Assembly (NCBI GenBank): GCA_030530145.1 | Contig: JAUMVN010000004.1 | Location: 1 to 64,000, forward strand | Direction: 5' to 3' | Length of the DNA stretch: 64,000 nucleotides | From: Coriobacteriia bacterium | GTDB lineage: Bacteria; Actinomycetota; Coriobacteriia; Coriobacteriales; Atopobiaceae | Part shown: piece after piece, positions 1-8,991 of the stretch | How positions within the stretch are numbered: the first letter of the stretch is position 1 | Layout: the number at the start of each line of letters is the position of its first letter | The notes under the pieces: generated by a model | What the model saw: the letters and a program-made list of their open reading frames with translations, nothing else | Told to the model about the DNA's origin: nothing | The model's database searches: none | Made by a program: the position numbers and the translations under genes

Positions 1-1
1 C

Positions 2-175
2 GGCACGGACGGCGGCACGGGCGGCGGATCCGGCACGGAAGCCGGCGCGCCGGGCTCGCGGGGCGGCGGCCGGGTCCCCGCGACGGGCGACGAGGCCGGG
101 GCCGCCGCGATGGCCGCGGCGTTTCTCGGGGCGGGCGCGCTCGCGGCATCGGGCGCACTCGGGCTCGCGGGGTAA
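2..175 (+). CDS. C-terminal end of a surface protein with an LPXTG-like sorting signal (5' part outside window)
   Basis: An open frame runs in from the left edge and stops at TAA 173-175. The visible 57 residues are Gly/Ser/Thr-rich, then carry VPATG (codons at 74-88) followed by an acidic D-E and a hydrophobic, Ala/Gly/Leu-rich stretch to the stop. This is the layout of a sortase substrate: linker, LPXTG-like motif, membrane segment. Valine replaces the first leucine. No Arg/Lys tail follows the hydrophobic segment, which is unusual because a charged tail normally holds the protein for sortase. Function of the missing part cannot be told. Confidence 0.6.
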   Translation, partial: GTDGGTGGGSGTEAGAPGSRGGGRVPATGDEAGAAAMAAAFLGAGALAASGALGLAG

Positions 176-203
176 CTTTTCCCGGCGCTCGTCTTTTATG
201 GCA

Positions 204-263
204 ACCTACCCTGCCTTTAGAGTCACTTTTGGAGCCAAAAGTGACTCTAAAGGCAGGGTAGGT
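204..263. repeat. 60-bp near-perfect palindrome between convergent genes
   Basis: Arms 204-232 and 235-263 (29 bp each) are exact reverse complements with only two bases between them. It lies between the end of the plus-strand surface protein (175) and the stop of minus-strand ygiQ (309). A bidirectional terminator is the simplest reading, although no clear U-tract follows on either strand and the stem is far longer than needed. Confidence 0.85.
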
Positions 264-308
264 CCGGTCGCAGCCCCTTCTTTGCGAAGAAGCGCCTTGA
301 CCGCGGGG

Positions 309-2450
309 CTATCGGTGCCCGCGGCGGCTGTTCGCGCCCTGGCGACCCTGGCCCGCGCGGTTGCGCGCGGCCGCGTTCTGCGGCCGGCCTATGCCCTGCG
401 AGCCGCCCTTCTTCGCGCCGCCGCCTTTGTTGAAGCCGCTCTCTTTGCCGCCCCCGTTCCTTCCCTGGGGTTTCTTGCCCGCAGCGGCCTTCTTGCCGCC
501 CTTCCCCGCGGCGCCCGCGCCTTGCTGCTTGGGCGGGTAGGGGCGGATCAGACACTTCGGGTCGAAGCCGATGAGGTCGCGCCGGCCGGCGCGCTCGAGC
601 GCCTCGTGCACGAGCTTCCAGTTCTCGGGCTTGCGGTACTGGATGAGCGCGCGCTGCATCGCCTTCTCGTGCGGGTCGCGCGGCACGTAGATGGGCTGCA
701 TGTTGCGCGGGTCGAGGCCCGTGTAGAACATGCAGGTGCTCATCGTCGACGGGGTGGGGTAGAAGTCCTGGACCTGCTCGGGCATGTAGCCCATGTCGCG
801 CACGGCCTCGGCGAGCTCGACGGCCTCCTTCATCGTGGAGCCGGGGTGCGAGCTGATGAGGTAGGGCACGACGTACTGCTCGAGCCCGACGGCCTTGGTC
901 ACGCGCTCGAAGCGGCGGCAGAACGCGTCGTAGACGGCGCGCGACGGCTTGCCCATGGCGGCGAGCACCGTGTCGCTCACGTGCTCGGGCGCGAGGCGCA
1001 GCTGGCCGGAGACGTGGTGGCGGACGAGCTCGTCGAGGAACTTGTCGGACTTGTCGGCGAGGGTGTAGTCGAAGCGCACGCCGGAGCGGACGAAGACTTT
1101 CTTAACGCCCGGGAGCTGCCGCAGGTCGCGCAGCAGGTCGGCGTAGGAGTCTTCCTCGACCACCATGTTCGGGCAGATCTTCGGCCACATGCAGCGGCGG
1201 TTCGAGCAGACGCCGTGCTTGGCCTGCTTGTCGCAGGCGGGGCGGCCGAAGTTCGCGGTCGGGCCGCCCACGTCGGTGATGTAGCCCTTGAAGCTCGGGT
1301 CGCGCGTGAGCGACTCGGCCTCGCGCATGATGCTGTCGTGGCTGCGGACCTGCAGAACGCGCCCCTGGTGGAAGGTGATGGCGCAGAAGCTGCACTCGCC
1401 GAAGCAGCCGCGGTTGGCCGCGATGGAGAAGCGCACCTCGTCGAAGTCGAACGCCGGCACGCCGCCGGCCTCGTCGTAGTCGGGGTGCCAGCCGCGCGCG
1501 TAGGGCAGCTCGTAGACGGCGTCGAGCTCTTCGGTGGAAAGAGGCGCCGACGGCGGGTTCTGCACCACGTAGAGGTTGTCGGCGGGGTAGGGCTCGACAA
1601 GGCGCTTGGCCGTGATTGAGTCCATGTTCTCGTACTGGACGGCGAAGCTGCGGGCGTAGCTCGCGCGGTCGGCGCGCAACTCGTCGTATCCGGGAAGAAG
1701 CTCGTAGTCGTAGACGTCCGCGAGGTCGCGCGCCTTGTAGGCCGAGCCCGCGATCCACGTGACCTGGTCCACCGGCACGCCACCGTCGAGGGCGTCGGCC
1801 ATCTCGACGATGGAGCGCTCTCCCATGCCGTAGAGCAGCAGGTCAGCGCCGGAGTCGAGCAGGATCGAGCGCTTGAGGGAGTCCGACCAGTAGTCGTAGT
1901 GGGCGAGGCGCCGCAGGCTCGCCTCGATGCCGCCGAGCACGATGGGCTTGTGCTTGTAGGTGCGGCGGATGAGGTTGGAGTAGACGACGACGGCGTGGTC
2001 GGGGCGTGCGCCCATGCGGCCGCCGGGGGTGTAGAAGTCCTTCGAGCGGCGCTTCTTGGCGACGGTGTAGTGGTTGACCATGGAGTCCATGTTGCCGGCC
2101 GAGACGAGGAAGGCCAGGCGCGGCTCGCCGAGGACGTCGATGCTCGCCGGGTCGTGCCAGTCGGGCTGGCAGATGACGCCGACCTTGTAGCCGTGGGCCT
2201 CGAGCTCGCGGCCGATGATGGCCATCCCGAAGCTCGGGTGGTCGACGTAGGCGTCTCCGCAGACGTACACGAAGTCGCACTGGTCCCAGCCGCGGGCCTC
2301 CATGTCGGCACGCGTGGTGGGAAGAAACGCCTCGCGGCCCGGGCGGCCGGCGGGAACCTTGGCTGTGGGCTTGGCGGCGGCGCCGGGCTTGGCCGCGGCC
2401 TGTGTCGATGGCTTCTTGCCGGAGGCGTGCTTCTTCGTCTGTGCGCTCAT
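309..2450 (-). CDS. ygiQ: YgiQ family radical SAM protein
   Basis: 713 residues, the usual size of the UPF0313/YgiQ family. After a Lys/Ala-rich tail of about 40 residues comes the family N-terminal domain (about residues 45-330). The radical SAM motif RGCFGECSFCAI follows near residues 345-355 (CxxxCxxC, binding the 4Fe-4S cluster and SAM), then a TIM-barrel part and a basic, low-complexity Gly/Lys/Arg-rich C-terminus of about 60 residues, typical of actinobacterial copies. The substrate of the family is unknown. The start ATG at 2450 is preceded by GAAGGAG. It is transcribed alone; the next gene upstream on this strand ends at 2891, behind a hairpin. Confidence 0.93.
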   Translation of the reverse strand: MSAQTKKHASGKKPSTQAAAKPGAAAKPTAKVPAGRPGREAFLPTTRADMEARGWDQCDFVYVCGDAYVDHPSFGMAIIGRELEAHGYKVGVICQPDWHDPASIDVLGEPRLAFLVSAGNMDSMVNHYTVAKKRRSKDFYTPGGRMGARPDHAVVVYSNLIRRTYKHKPIVLGGIEASLRRLAHYDYWSDSLKRSILLDSGADLLLYGMGERSIVEMADALDGGVPVDQVTWIAGSAYKARDLADVYDYELLPGYDELRADRASYARSFAVQYENMDSITAKRLVEPYPADNLYVVQNPPSAPLSTEELDAVYELPYARGWHPDYDEAGGVPAFDFDEVRFSIAANRGCFGECSFCAITFHQGRVLQVRSHDSIMREAESLTRDPSFKGYITDVGGPTANFGRPACDKQAKHGVCSNRRCMWPKICPNMVVEEDSYADLLRDLRQLPGVKKVFVRSGVRFDYTLADKSDKFLDELVRHHVSGQLRLAPEHVSDTVLAAMGKPSRAVYDAFCRRFERVTKAVGLEQYVVPYLISSHPGSTMKEAVELAEAVRDMGYMPEQVQDFYPTPSTMSTCMFYTGLDPRNMQPIYVPRDPHEKAMQRALIQYRKPENWKLVHEALERAGRRDLIGFDPKCLIRPYPPKQQGAGAAGKGGKKAAAGKKPQGRNGGGKESGFNKGGGAKKGGSQGIGRPQNAAARNRAGQGRQGANSRRGHR

Positions 2451-2617
2451 GGGGCTCCTTCGCTACGTCGCCTTCCATGGTAGCAAGCGCGACGGGTTTG
2501 GCCTGCGTCGGGATTTGTGGCGCGCGCGTGGAGGGGAGATGGTGGGAATGTGTACCTGACCTGCGCGTGATTGAACATCCGCGCGACGGGAACAAAGTAA
2601 GTACCTTCTTTCCTTGT

Positions 2618-2649
2618 AGCCCCCGCCGCTCCCTTCCTCGGCGGGGGCT
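2618..2649. terminator. Intergenic GC-rich hairpin
   Basis: Perfect 11-bp arms 2618-2628 and 2639-2649 with a 10-base loop, followed on the plus strand by TCCTTT. It stands alone in the 440-bp gap 2451-2890, which holds no complete gene. On the minus strand it is followed by GGAAAGAAGG, the ribosome-binding sequence used elsewhere in this window, but no start codon follows at the right distance. Confidence 0.45.
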
Positions 2650-2699
2650 TCCTTTGTGCCGCGGCGCCCCTCGGCCCTTAAACCTCCAGCGAGCGTGCT

Positions 2700-2760
2700 C
2701 GACCATCGCGGCCTCGGCCACCACCGCGACCCTTAACGCCATGAGGGCCGCGGTGCCCGT
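2700..2760 (+). pseudogene. Remnant of a heavy-metal ATPase C-terminus, inverted relative to the intact gene
   Basis: Plus-strand bases 2717-2748 match the coding sequence of the last codons of the minus-strand ATPase (2907-2938) at about 28 of 32 positions. The translation here is TTATLNAMRAA; the intact protein has IIAILNAMRAM. The frame has no domain or start upstream. With the inverted repeat at 2780-2868 it forms an imperfect mirror image of the ATPase gene end, which suggests an inverted duplication or decay of a second ATPase gene. Confidence 0.45.
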
Positions 2761-2779
2761 AGCTTCGCCAACGACGCAG

Positions 2780-2868
2780 CGCGCCCTCCCGGGCTTCTCT
2801 TCATGCGAATCGCGTCAGCGAGCGAACGCAGTGAGCGCTGAGCGTGAAGAGAAGCCCGGGAGGGCGCG
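2780..2868. repeat. 24-bp inverted repeat with 41-base loop after the ATPase gene
   Basis: Arms 2780-2803 and 2845-2868 are exact reverse complements. The loop holds the smaller dyad-rich motif GCGAGCGAACGCAGTGAGCG. The structure begins about 20 bases past the stop of the minus-strand ATPase (2891) and could end its transcription; it is also the axis of the partial inverted duplication described at 2700-2940. Confidence 0.8.
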
Positions 2869-2890
2869 CGGGCAATCGGCAACCAGGCGT

Positions 2891-4840
<1,950 letters not shown>

Positions 4841-4857
4841 GTCCTCTCCTTTGAATG

Positions 4858-4876
4858 TATGAACAACCGCTCATAT
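4858..4876 (-). promoter_or_regulatory. ArsR-type operator upstream of the ATPase
   Basis: Read on the minus strand: ATATGAGCGGTTGTTCATA, an imperfect dyad nearly the same as the site in the repressor promoter at 5553-5571. It lies between the HMA terminator and the ATPase RBS, so the ATPase seems to have its own metal-controlled promoter. Confidence 0.75.
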
Positions 4877-4885
4877 GTAGGCAGG

Positions 4886-4910
4886 AAGAAAGCCCGCCGG
4901 CGCGGCGGGC
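4886..4910 (-). terminator. Rho-independent terminator after the HMA gene
   Basis: Minus-strand stem with arms 4892-4899 and 4903-4910 (8 bp, 3-base loop) followed by TTTCTTCC. It lies 12 bases past the HMA stop and upstream of the ATPase operator, separating the two transcription units at least in part. Confidence 0.65.
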
Positions 4911-4922
4911 GGGGTGATGCTG

Positions 4923-5141
4923 CTAACGGATGATCTCGCAGTCGGGCTCGGCCTCGGCCGTGAAGTCGACCACGCGCTCGAGGACCTCGTCGAACTCGGC
5001 GTCGTCGGCATCGAGGGTGAGCTTCTGGGTCATGAAGTTCACGGAGACGGACTTGACGCCGTCGAGCTTGGCCAACTCGTCCTGCAGCTCGCGCGCGCAG
5101 TTGGCGCAGTCGATCTCGTCGAGCTTGAATGCCTTCTTCAT
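4923..5141 (-). CDS. Free-standing heavy-metal-associated (HMA) domain protein
   Basis: 72 residues, one complete HMA fold: the metal-binding loop IDCANCARELQ gives CxxC at residues 12-15, followed by the expected beta-alpha-beta pattern with VKSVSVNFMTQKLTL. The acidic C-terminus (AEPDCEIIR) adds one more Cys. The ATPase encoded downstream lacks this domain, so this protein probably delivers metal to it or buffers metal in the cytoplasm. RBS AAAGGA precedes ATG 5141. It lies 45 bases downstream of the ArsR gene and probably shares its transcript. Confidence 0.88.
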   Translation of the reverse strand: MKKAFKLDEIDCANCARELQDELAKLDGVKSVSVNFMTQKLTLDADDAEFDEVLERVVDFTAEAEPDCEIIR

Positions 5142-5186
5142 GGTCGTTCCTTTCGGTCGGGGAGAGGCTCGCGGCCTGCTCCGCGC

Positions 5187-5522
5187 TTATTCGCAGATGT
5201 GGCTCATGCCCTGGTTGAGCATGGTGTACACGTGGTCGTCGGCGAGTGAGTAGAGGATGTTGCGGCCGTCTCGCTGGAACTTGACGAGATGCGCCTGCTT
5301 AAGCGTGCGCAGCTGGTGGGAGACGGCCGACTGGGTGGTCGCGGTCTCCTCGGCGATGTCGGCCACGCAGAGCTCGCGGCCCATGAGTGCGAAGAGAATC
5401 TTTATGCGCGTGGTGTCGCTGAAGACCTTGAACAGATCGGCGAGGTCGTAGAGCAGCTCCTCGTCGGGCAGCTCCTCGGGGGCGGTGCCCACGGGGATGG
5501 GGCCTTTTGTCTCTTCGCACAT
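5187..5522 (-). CDS. ArsR/SmtB family metal-sensing repressor
   Basis: 111 residues from ATG 5522 (MCEETKG), chosen because AGGAG stands at the right distance; a longer in-frame start at 5570 would lie inside the promoter. The winged helix is typical: LFKVFSDTTRIKILFAL, then ELCVADIAEE with the metal-ligand region of CadC/SmtB proteins, and recognition helix TTQSAVSHQLRTLKQA. The C-terminal helix ends DDHVYTMLNQGMSHICE, whose Asp/His residues suit an alpha-5 zinc site. It should repress its own promoter and that of the ATPase. Confidence 0.92.
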   Translation of the reverse strand: MCEETKGPIPVGTAPEELPDEELLYDLADLFKVFSDTTRIKILFALMGRELCVADIAEETATTQSAVSHQLRTLKQAHLVKFQRDGRNILYSLADDHVYTMLNQGMSHICE

Positions 5523-5549
5523 ATGGAGCTCCTTTCGAGTGTCCACTTG

Positions 5550-5577
5550 ATTATATGAGCATCCGTTCATACGTCAA
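5550..5577 (-). promoter_or_regulatory. arsR promoter with embedded operator
   Basis: Minus strand: -35 TTGACG (5572-5577), 16-bp spacer, -10 TATAAT (5550-5555). The dyad ATATGAGC-N3-CGTTCATA (5553-5571) fills the spacer and overlaps the -10, so a bound dimer would block RNA polymerase. The site matches the one at 4858-4876. Confidence 0.85.
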
Positions 5578-5638
5578 CTCAGAATTGCTTATAATTATGG
5601 CGAGACGCGCCATGGACCCCAGTGCGGGTGCCGTGCCG

Positions 5639-5800
5639 TGCAACTATTTTTCGGTTATGCGGCAAAAATCCGTCGTTTGGTTTAGTCTGAGCTCAGTTCG
5701 ACGGGCGTTACCTGCGGTTTTTGTAGGGAGACAGCCCTTTAGAGCGGCGATTACTCGGCATAAGGCCAAGAATCTGCCGCAGAGTCGTCATTTTGTTGCA
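5639..5800. repeat. Element A1: 162-bp element with terminal inverted repeats, 3' side of gene A
   Basis: Starts TGCAAC and ends GTTGCA. Both ends, read inwards, show the composite pattern TGCAAC(AAAA)-N9-TGCGGCA. A central block TTACCTGCGGTTTTT lies at 5708-5722, almost exactly mid-element. The same length and pattern recur in A2 (7018-7179), in the same orientation. The last 17 codons of gene A, with its stop, lie inside this element. Confidence 0.85.
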
Positions 5801-6881
5801 GGTCGATGCCGTCTAGCCGCTCGTCGAATCCAAAAATGCCGCCGTAATTGGTCAGCGGGGTGTCTATGAGTCTCATGAGCCTCACATGGAGCTGTGCCCT
5901 TTTCGTCTGGTGCTCGGTGGTGTCAAGCCGCTTGAGCCGCCGGCGCATCGGTGCGCCGAGCGACTCGGCCAACTTCGCCCCGATCTGTCGCCCGAGCAGC
6001 TCGGCCCTATCACTCGTGGATAGCGAGAGCTTGGTTGCCGAAATCACGGGTATGCCGATGGCCTGGATGTCGGCCACGCGCGCCTTGTCCTTCTCGACTT
6101 GGTCGCGCTCGTTGTGATAACCGCTGTCATATTCGACATCGAGCATTCCGTCCCAATAGATGTCGGGCATAAAGACGTCGCGCGCCGTGAGTCGTCGAAG
6201 GGACGCGGGGACGCATACCTCAACGTTGAGCACGGGTTTCGGGTATCCTCTGCCGCCGTACTGGGGTTTTAAGTACTGCTCGAGGGCGATGACCGCTTCG
6301 CGCGGTGAATAGGCGTTGTCGATGACCCATTGCGCCGCGGCTCGCGCTTGCTTTGATCCGAACATTCCGCTGGCTATTTCGATATGCGCGAGCAGCGAGT
6401 CACTGCTCGTAACGGGGTCGACGAGATACTCGCAGGTGGTCGACCCAACGCCTGGGTTTCGGTGGGCATATCTGCCGCAGAACTCCAAGCCGAGCAGAAC
6501 GAGTTGCTCGAAATCAAGCGACCGTGCCTTCTGGATGAAGTACTGCTCGAACGAGGGCACGAGGATATTGCCCGGAAGCTGCATAAGGGCCCCTGTCGGG
6601 AATTCCTGAGGGAACATGGAGAATTCGAACTCGCAGGAGCGTCCCCTGAGCTCGGGGGAGGTGACAGCGATTTGTAGCGGGTTGCTCGGAGTGATATCGA
6701 ATAGATGGGCGATAGGCCCGAAGTTAAAGCGGCGCAGGTCGGCAAGGCTGCTGACGCATGATTCGGGCGAAAGGGATCTCAAGTCGCAAGGCCGGGCGTA
6801 AAGGGAGCCTCCGCGTATTGCCCCCATTGCTATATCGAGGCTCTTCCCGGCGAGCATCACATATCTACCGTCCAAGTGCAC
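5751..6881 (-). CDS. Gene A: Vsr/DUF559-like (PD-(D/E)XK-type) nuclease-like protein, cassette A
   Basis: 376 residues from GTG 6881; the start aligns with that of homologue gene C (37595-38635), to which it is similar over nearly its whole length. N-terminal part (about 1-130) has no known domain; a middle part contains SLDFEQLVLLGLEFCGRYA. The C-terminal region has PDIYWDGMLDVEYDSGYHN followed by ERDQVEKDKAR and IPVISAT, the order of acidic and His residues seen in Vsr and DUF559 nucleases (D...VEYD..H...D..R). The last residues (from LQQNDD to the stop) are encoded by element A1. Base composition is visibly less GC-rich than neighbours, suggesting transfer. No partner gene is present. DNA cleavage is inferred from the motif only. 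Confidence 0.7.
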   Translation of the reverse strand: MHLDGRYVMLAGKSLDIAMGAIRGGSLYARPCDLRSLSPESCVSSLADLRRFNFGPIAHLFDITPSNPLQIAVTSPELRGRSCEFEFSMFPQEFPTGALMQLPGNILVPSFEQYFIQKARSLDFEQLVLLGLEFCGRYAHRNPGVGSTTCEYLVDPVTSSDSLLAHIEIASGMFGSKQARAAAQWVIDNAYSPREAVIALEQYLKPQYGGRGYPKPVLNVEVCVPASLRRLTARDVFMPDIYWDGMLDVEYDSGYHNERDQVEKDKARVADIQAIGIPVISATKLSLSTSDRAELLGRQIGAKLAESLGAPMRRRLKRLDTTEHQTKRAQLHVRLMRLIDTPLTNYGGIFGFDERLDGIDLQQNDDSAADSWPYAE

Positions 6882-7017
6882 CCCTCTCTATTATGTTTTG
6901 TGGGCGCAGTATGGCTTTGCGGGCGGTTGGCAGCGCAAGGAATTCGGCGGCGGTGCGGCGCGAATGCCATGAACGGGGCCGCCGTCTCGGAAATAGATGC
7001 CGTCCAGGATGGCTAGG
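6882..7017. other. Gene-less upstream region of gene A
   Basis: This stretch holds the upstream region of gene A. On the minus strand AATAGAGAGGGG lies directly before the GTG start, closer than a normal RBS. No terminator or clear promoter was found, so transcription of gene A may start in element A2 or just below it. Confidence 0.4.
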
Positions 7018-7179
7018 TGCAACAAAATTGCGGTTGTGCGGCAAAAATCTGTTGCTTTGTCGAGCCTAAGATTTGGTTAGCAAGACGCTACCTGCGGTTT
7101 TGTGGAGCCGCGGGCTTCCGGGGTGGTAATTACTCCGCATAGGTCTAGGAATTTGCCGCAGAAGCGTCGTTTTGTTGCA
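7018..7179. repeat. Element A2: 162-bp element with terminal inverted repeats, 5' side of gene A
   Basis: Same length and end pattern as A1: TGCAACAAAA-N9-TGCGGCAAA at the left, and its mirror image at the right end. Central block CTACCTGCGGTTTT at 7088-7101. Shared stretches with A1 include TGCGGCAAAAATC and the last 30 or so bases. Orientation is direct relative to A1. It contains no open frame of note. Confidence 0.85.
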
Positions 7180-7210
7180 CGCGGCATACTGAGGAGGCCG
7201 CCTGAGTAAG

Positions 7211-7234
7211 ACAAAAGCACCCCGAAGGGTGCTT
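7211..7234 (-). terminator. Rho-independent terminator of xpt
   Basis: Minus strand: AAGCACCC-TTCG-GGGTGCTT followed by TTGTCTT. Arms 7215-7222 and 7227-7234 with a UUCG tetraloop. It lies about 40 bases past the xpt stop. Confidence 0.88.
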
Positions 7235-7272
7235 GGAAGTGCCGTTATGGGATGCTCGTGTGGGGCGGGGCC

Positions 7273-7851
7273 CTACGCGAAGTCGATCTCGCCGGTCGCG
7301 GCGTCCATGCCGTTGACGATGGCGAGGGACTCGACCTGGTAGCCACGCTCGCGGAGCTGCTTGCCGCCGGGCTGGAAGCCCTTCTCGATGGCGATGCCGA
7401 TGCCCTCGACCACGACGCCGGCCTCCTCGCAGATCTCGAGCAGGCCGTTGAGCGCGCAGCCCATGGCCAGGAAGTCGTCGATGACGATGACGTGCTCGCC
7501 GCGCTCGAGGAAACGCTTGGCCACGATGACCTCGTAGATGCGGCCCTTGGTGTAGCTCTTGATCTGCGTGCGGTACTGGTCGCCGTCGAGGTTCTTGGAC
7601 TCGGTCTTGCGCGCGAAGACCACGGGGACGTCGCCGAAGTGGCGGGAGGCGACGCAGGCGATGCCGATGCCGGAGGACTCGATGGTCAGGATCTTGTCGA
7701 CCTGCTTGCCCTCGAAGAGGCGGGCCCACTCGGCGCCCATCTGGTCGTAAAGCGCGACGTCGCACTTGTGGTTGAGGAAGCTGTCGACCTTGAGGACGTT
7801 GCCCTCTCGAACAATTCCGTCCTTGCGAATACGGTCCTCGAGCTCCTTCAT
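7273..7851 (-). CDS. xpt: Xanthine phosphoribosyltransferase
   Basis: 192 residues, as expected for Xpt (about 190). It converts xanthine and PRPP to XMP in purine salvage. The PRPP-binding loop is [18 protein letters not shown] (VIDDFLA is the family signature); the N-terminus [12 protein letters not shown] and the motif [18 protein letters not shown] match Xpt rather than hypoxanthine enzymes. Start ATG 7851 chosen for the GGGAGG site just upstream; a longer in-frame reading to 8022 has no RBS. It has its own promoter (7904-7931) and terminator. I looked for a guanine riboswitch upstream and did not find one. Confidence 0.93.
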   Translation of the reverse strand: MKELEDRIRKDGIVREGNVLKVDSFLNHKCDVALYDQMGAEWARLFEGKQVDKILTIESSGIGIACVASRHFGDVPVVFARKTESKNLDGDQYRTQIKSYTKGRIYEVIVAKRFLERGEHVIVIDDFLAMGCALNGLLEICEEAGVVVEGIGIAIEKGFQPGGKQLRERGYQVESLAIVNGMDAATGEIDFA

Positions 7852-7903
7852 GCGCAACCTCCCAGGTGGCTTGGCGTGGGTGTCTGAAAAACGGTTGCAC
7901 TCC

Positions 7904-7931
7904 ATTATGCCGTGCAAAGCGCCGTTGCCAA
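7904..7931 (-). promoter_or_regulatory. Probable xpt promoter
   Basis: Minus strand: -35 TTGGCA (7926-7931), 16-bp spacer, -10 CATAAT (7904-7909). This gives a leader of about 45 bases before ATG 7851, too short for a purine riboswitch. Confidence 0.6.
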
Positions 7932-8044
7932 CCCAAAAAGCGCCGTTCGCCGACAATTCATGCAGAAGAGAAATTTCTCGCGGCATTTGAGCTGCGGAAA
8001 CGTTAGCCAAGCAAATAACCAACGCCTTCGCAACGTCAGTACGA

Positions 8045-8082
8045 TTAACGATAAACGATAATTAAGGATAAACTCTCGTTAA
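8045..8082 (+). promoter_or_regulatory. Promoter/operator region of the DUF2975-XRE pair
   Basis: TTAACGA (8045-8051) and TCGTTAA (8076-8082) form an inverted repeat around AT-rich CGATAA-type repeats, in sharp contrast to the GC-rich surroundings. TTAACG (8045-8050) with GATAAA (8067-8072) is a possible promoter. The downstream XRE protein is a candidate to bind the dyad. Confidence 0.4.
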
Positions 8083-8112
8083 GAAGAACCTTCCAGAGGG
8101 AGGAGGGCCGTC

Positions 8113-8739
8113 ATGTTCAAGCTGGGAAGAAGCTCGAAGCCTGAGCCGACGCGGGCCGAGGTGGCGGAGCGCATGCGCAAGTCGTGCGAGCACGTGCAGG
8201 GCTGGTTCATGTTCGGCGGCATCGCGTGCATCGTCCAGCTGTTCCTGTGTGCGTCGACGGTCAACTATTGCCTGCACGAGGCGGCAGCCACCTGCGGGAA
8301 CGACTGGTGGCTCGCCTTGTGGGCCACGGTCCAGGGGGTCGCCGGCTCAACGGACTCCAACGGCAACACCTGGGGCAACGCCATGACGACTATCGTGTCA
8401 GGGGGCTTCTCGGCGACGTTGATGTTCATCATCTGTGCCGAAGGGACGCGCTGCTTCAAGGCGATCGTCGAGGCGGGCACGCCCTTCACGCCGGCGGCGG
8501 TCAAGCACATGAAGGCCATAAAATGGCTCGTCATCGCCCTTGTCCTGTACCCGCTCGTACTGGCGCTGCCTGTGAACCTGTTGTGCCCTTCCAACGGAAC
8601 ATTCGCCCAGTTTGTGACCAACCAGGCCCATACGTACGGGACCCTCGACTTCATCGTGTTCCTCGTGGGGATGGCCGCGATGATCCATGTGTTCGAGTAC
8701 GGCTGTGTCCTGCAGCGCCAGGACGATGAGACGATCTGA
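8113..8739 (+). CDS. DUF2975 family membrane protein
   Basis: 208 residues. After a charged N-terminus there are four hydrophobic segments, near residues 35-55, 90-112, 138-158 and 175-195. The family signature is the stretch GTPFTP-AAVKHMKAIKWL before the third segment and the ending HVFEYGCVLQRQDDETI, which matches DUF2975 proteins (vFeyG..Lq...DeTl). The role is unknown; these proteins nearly always pair with a small XRE regulator, as here 9 bases downstream. GGAGGAGG precedes ATG 8113. Confidence 0.85.
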   Translation: MFKLGRSSKPEPTRAEVAERMRKSCEHVQGWFMFGGIACIVQLFLCASTVNYCLHEAAATCGNDWWLALWATVQGVAGSTDSNGNTWGNAMTTIVSGGFSATLMFIICAEGTRCFKAIVEAGTPFTPAAVKHMKAIKWLVIALVLYPLVLALPVNLLCPSNGTFAQFVTNQAHTYGTLDFIVFLVGMAAMIHVFEYGCVLQRQDDETI

Positions 8740-8748
8740 GGTGCTTGC

Positions 8749-8955
8749 ATGATTGTGCTTCGCCTCGACCGCATGCTCGCCGACAGAAAGATGCGCTCCA
8801 AGGACCTCGCCGAGAAGATCGGGCTCTCCGAGGTCAATCTCTCGCGCATAAAGACCGGCAAGGTGAGCGCCATTCGCTTCTCGACGCTGGACGCCATCTG
8901 CCGCGAGCTCGGCTGCCAGCCCGGCGACGTCCTCGAGTACGTCGAGGACGAGTAG
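8749..8955 (+). CDS. Small XRE-family regulator (YozG-like) paired with DUF2975 protein
   Basis: 68 residues, a single Cro/C1-type helix-turn-helix: LDRMLADRKMRSKDLAEKIG, then LSEVNLSRIKTGKVSAIRF and CRELGCQPGDVLEY, the YozG-like class. ATG 8749 follows GAGGTG, and the gap to the DUF2975 stop is only 9 bases, so the two are co-transcribed. It probably regulates its own operon. Confidence 0.88.
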   Translation: MIVLRLDRMLADRKMRSKDLAEKIGLSEVNLSRIKTGKVSAIRFSTLDAICRELGCQPGDVLEYVEDE

Positions 8956-8991
8956 GGGCTCGGGGCCGATGCCGCGTGGGCAAGAAGCCCT

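Noticed and set aside
204-263. CRISPR repeat or insertion-sequence end
   Set aside because: Only one copy, no spacers, no transposase nearby, and the two arms leave no room for an insert.
7852-8044. Guanine riboswitch before xpt
   Set aside because: No purine aptamer core found on the minus strand, and the probable promoter leaves a leader of only about 45 bases.
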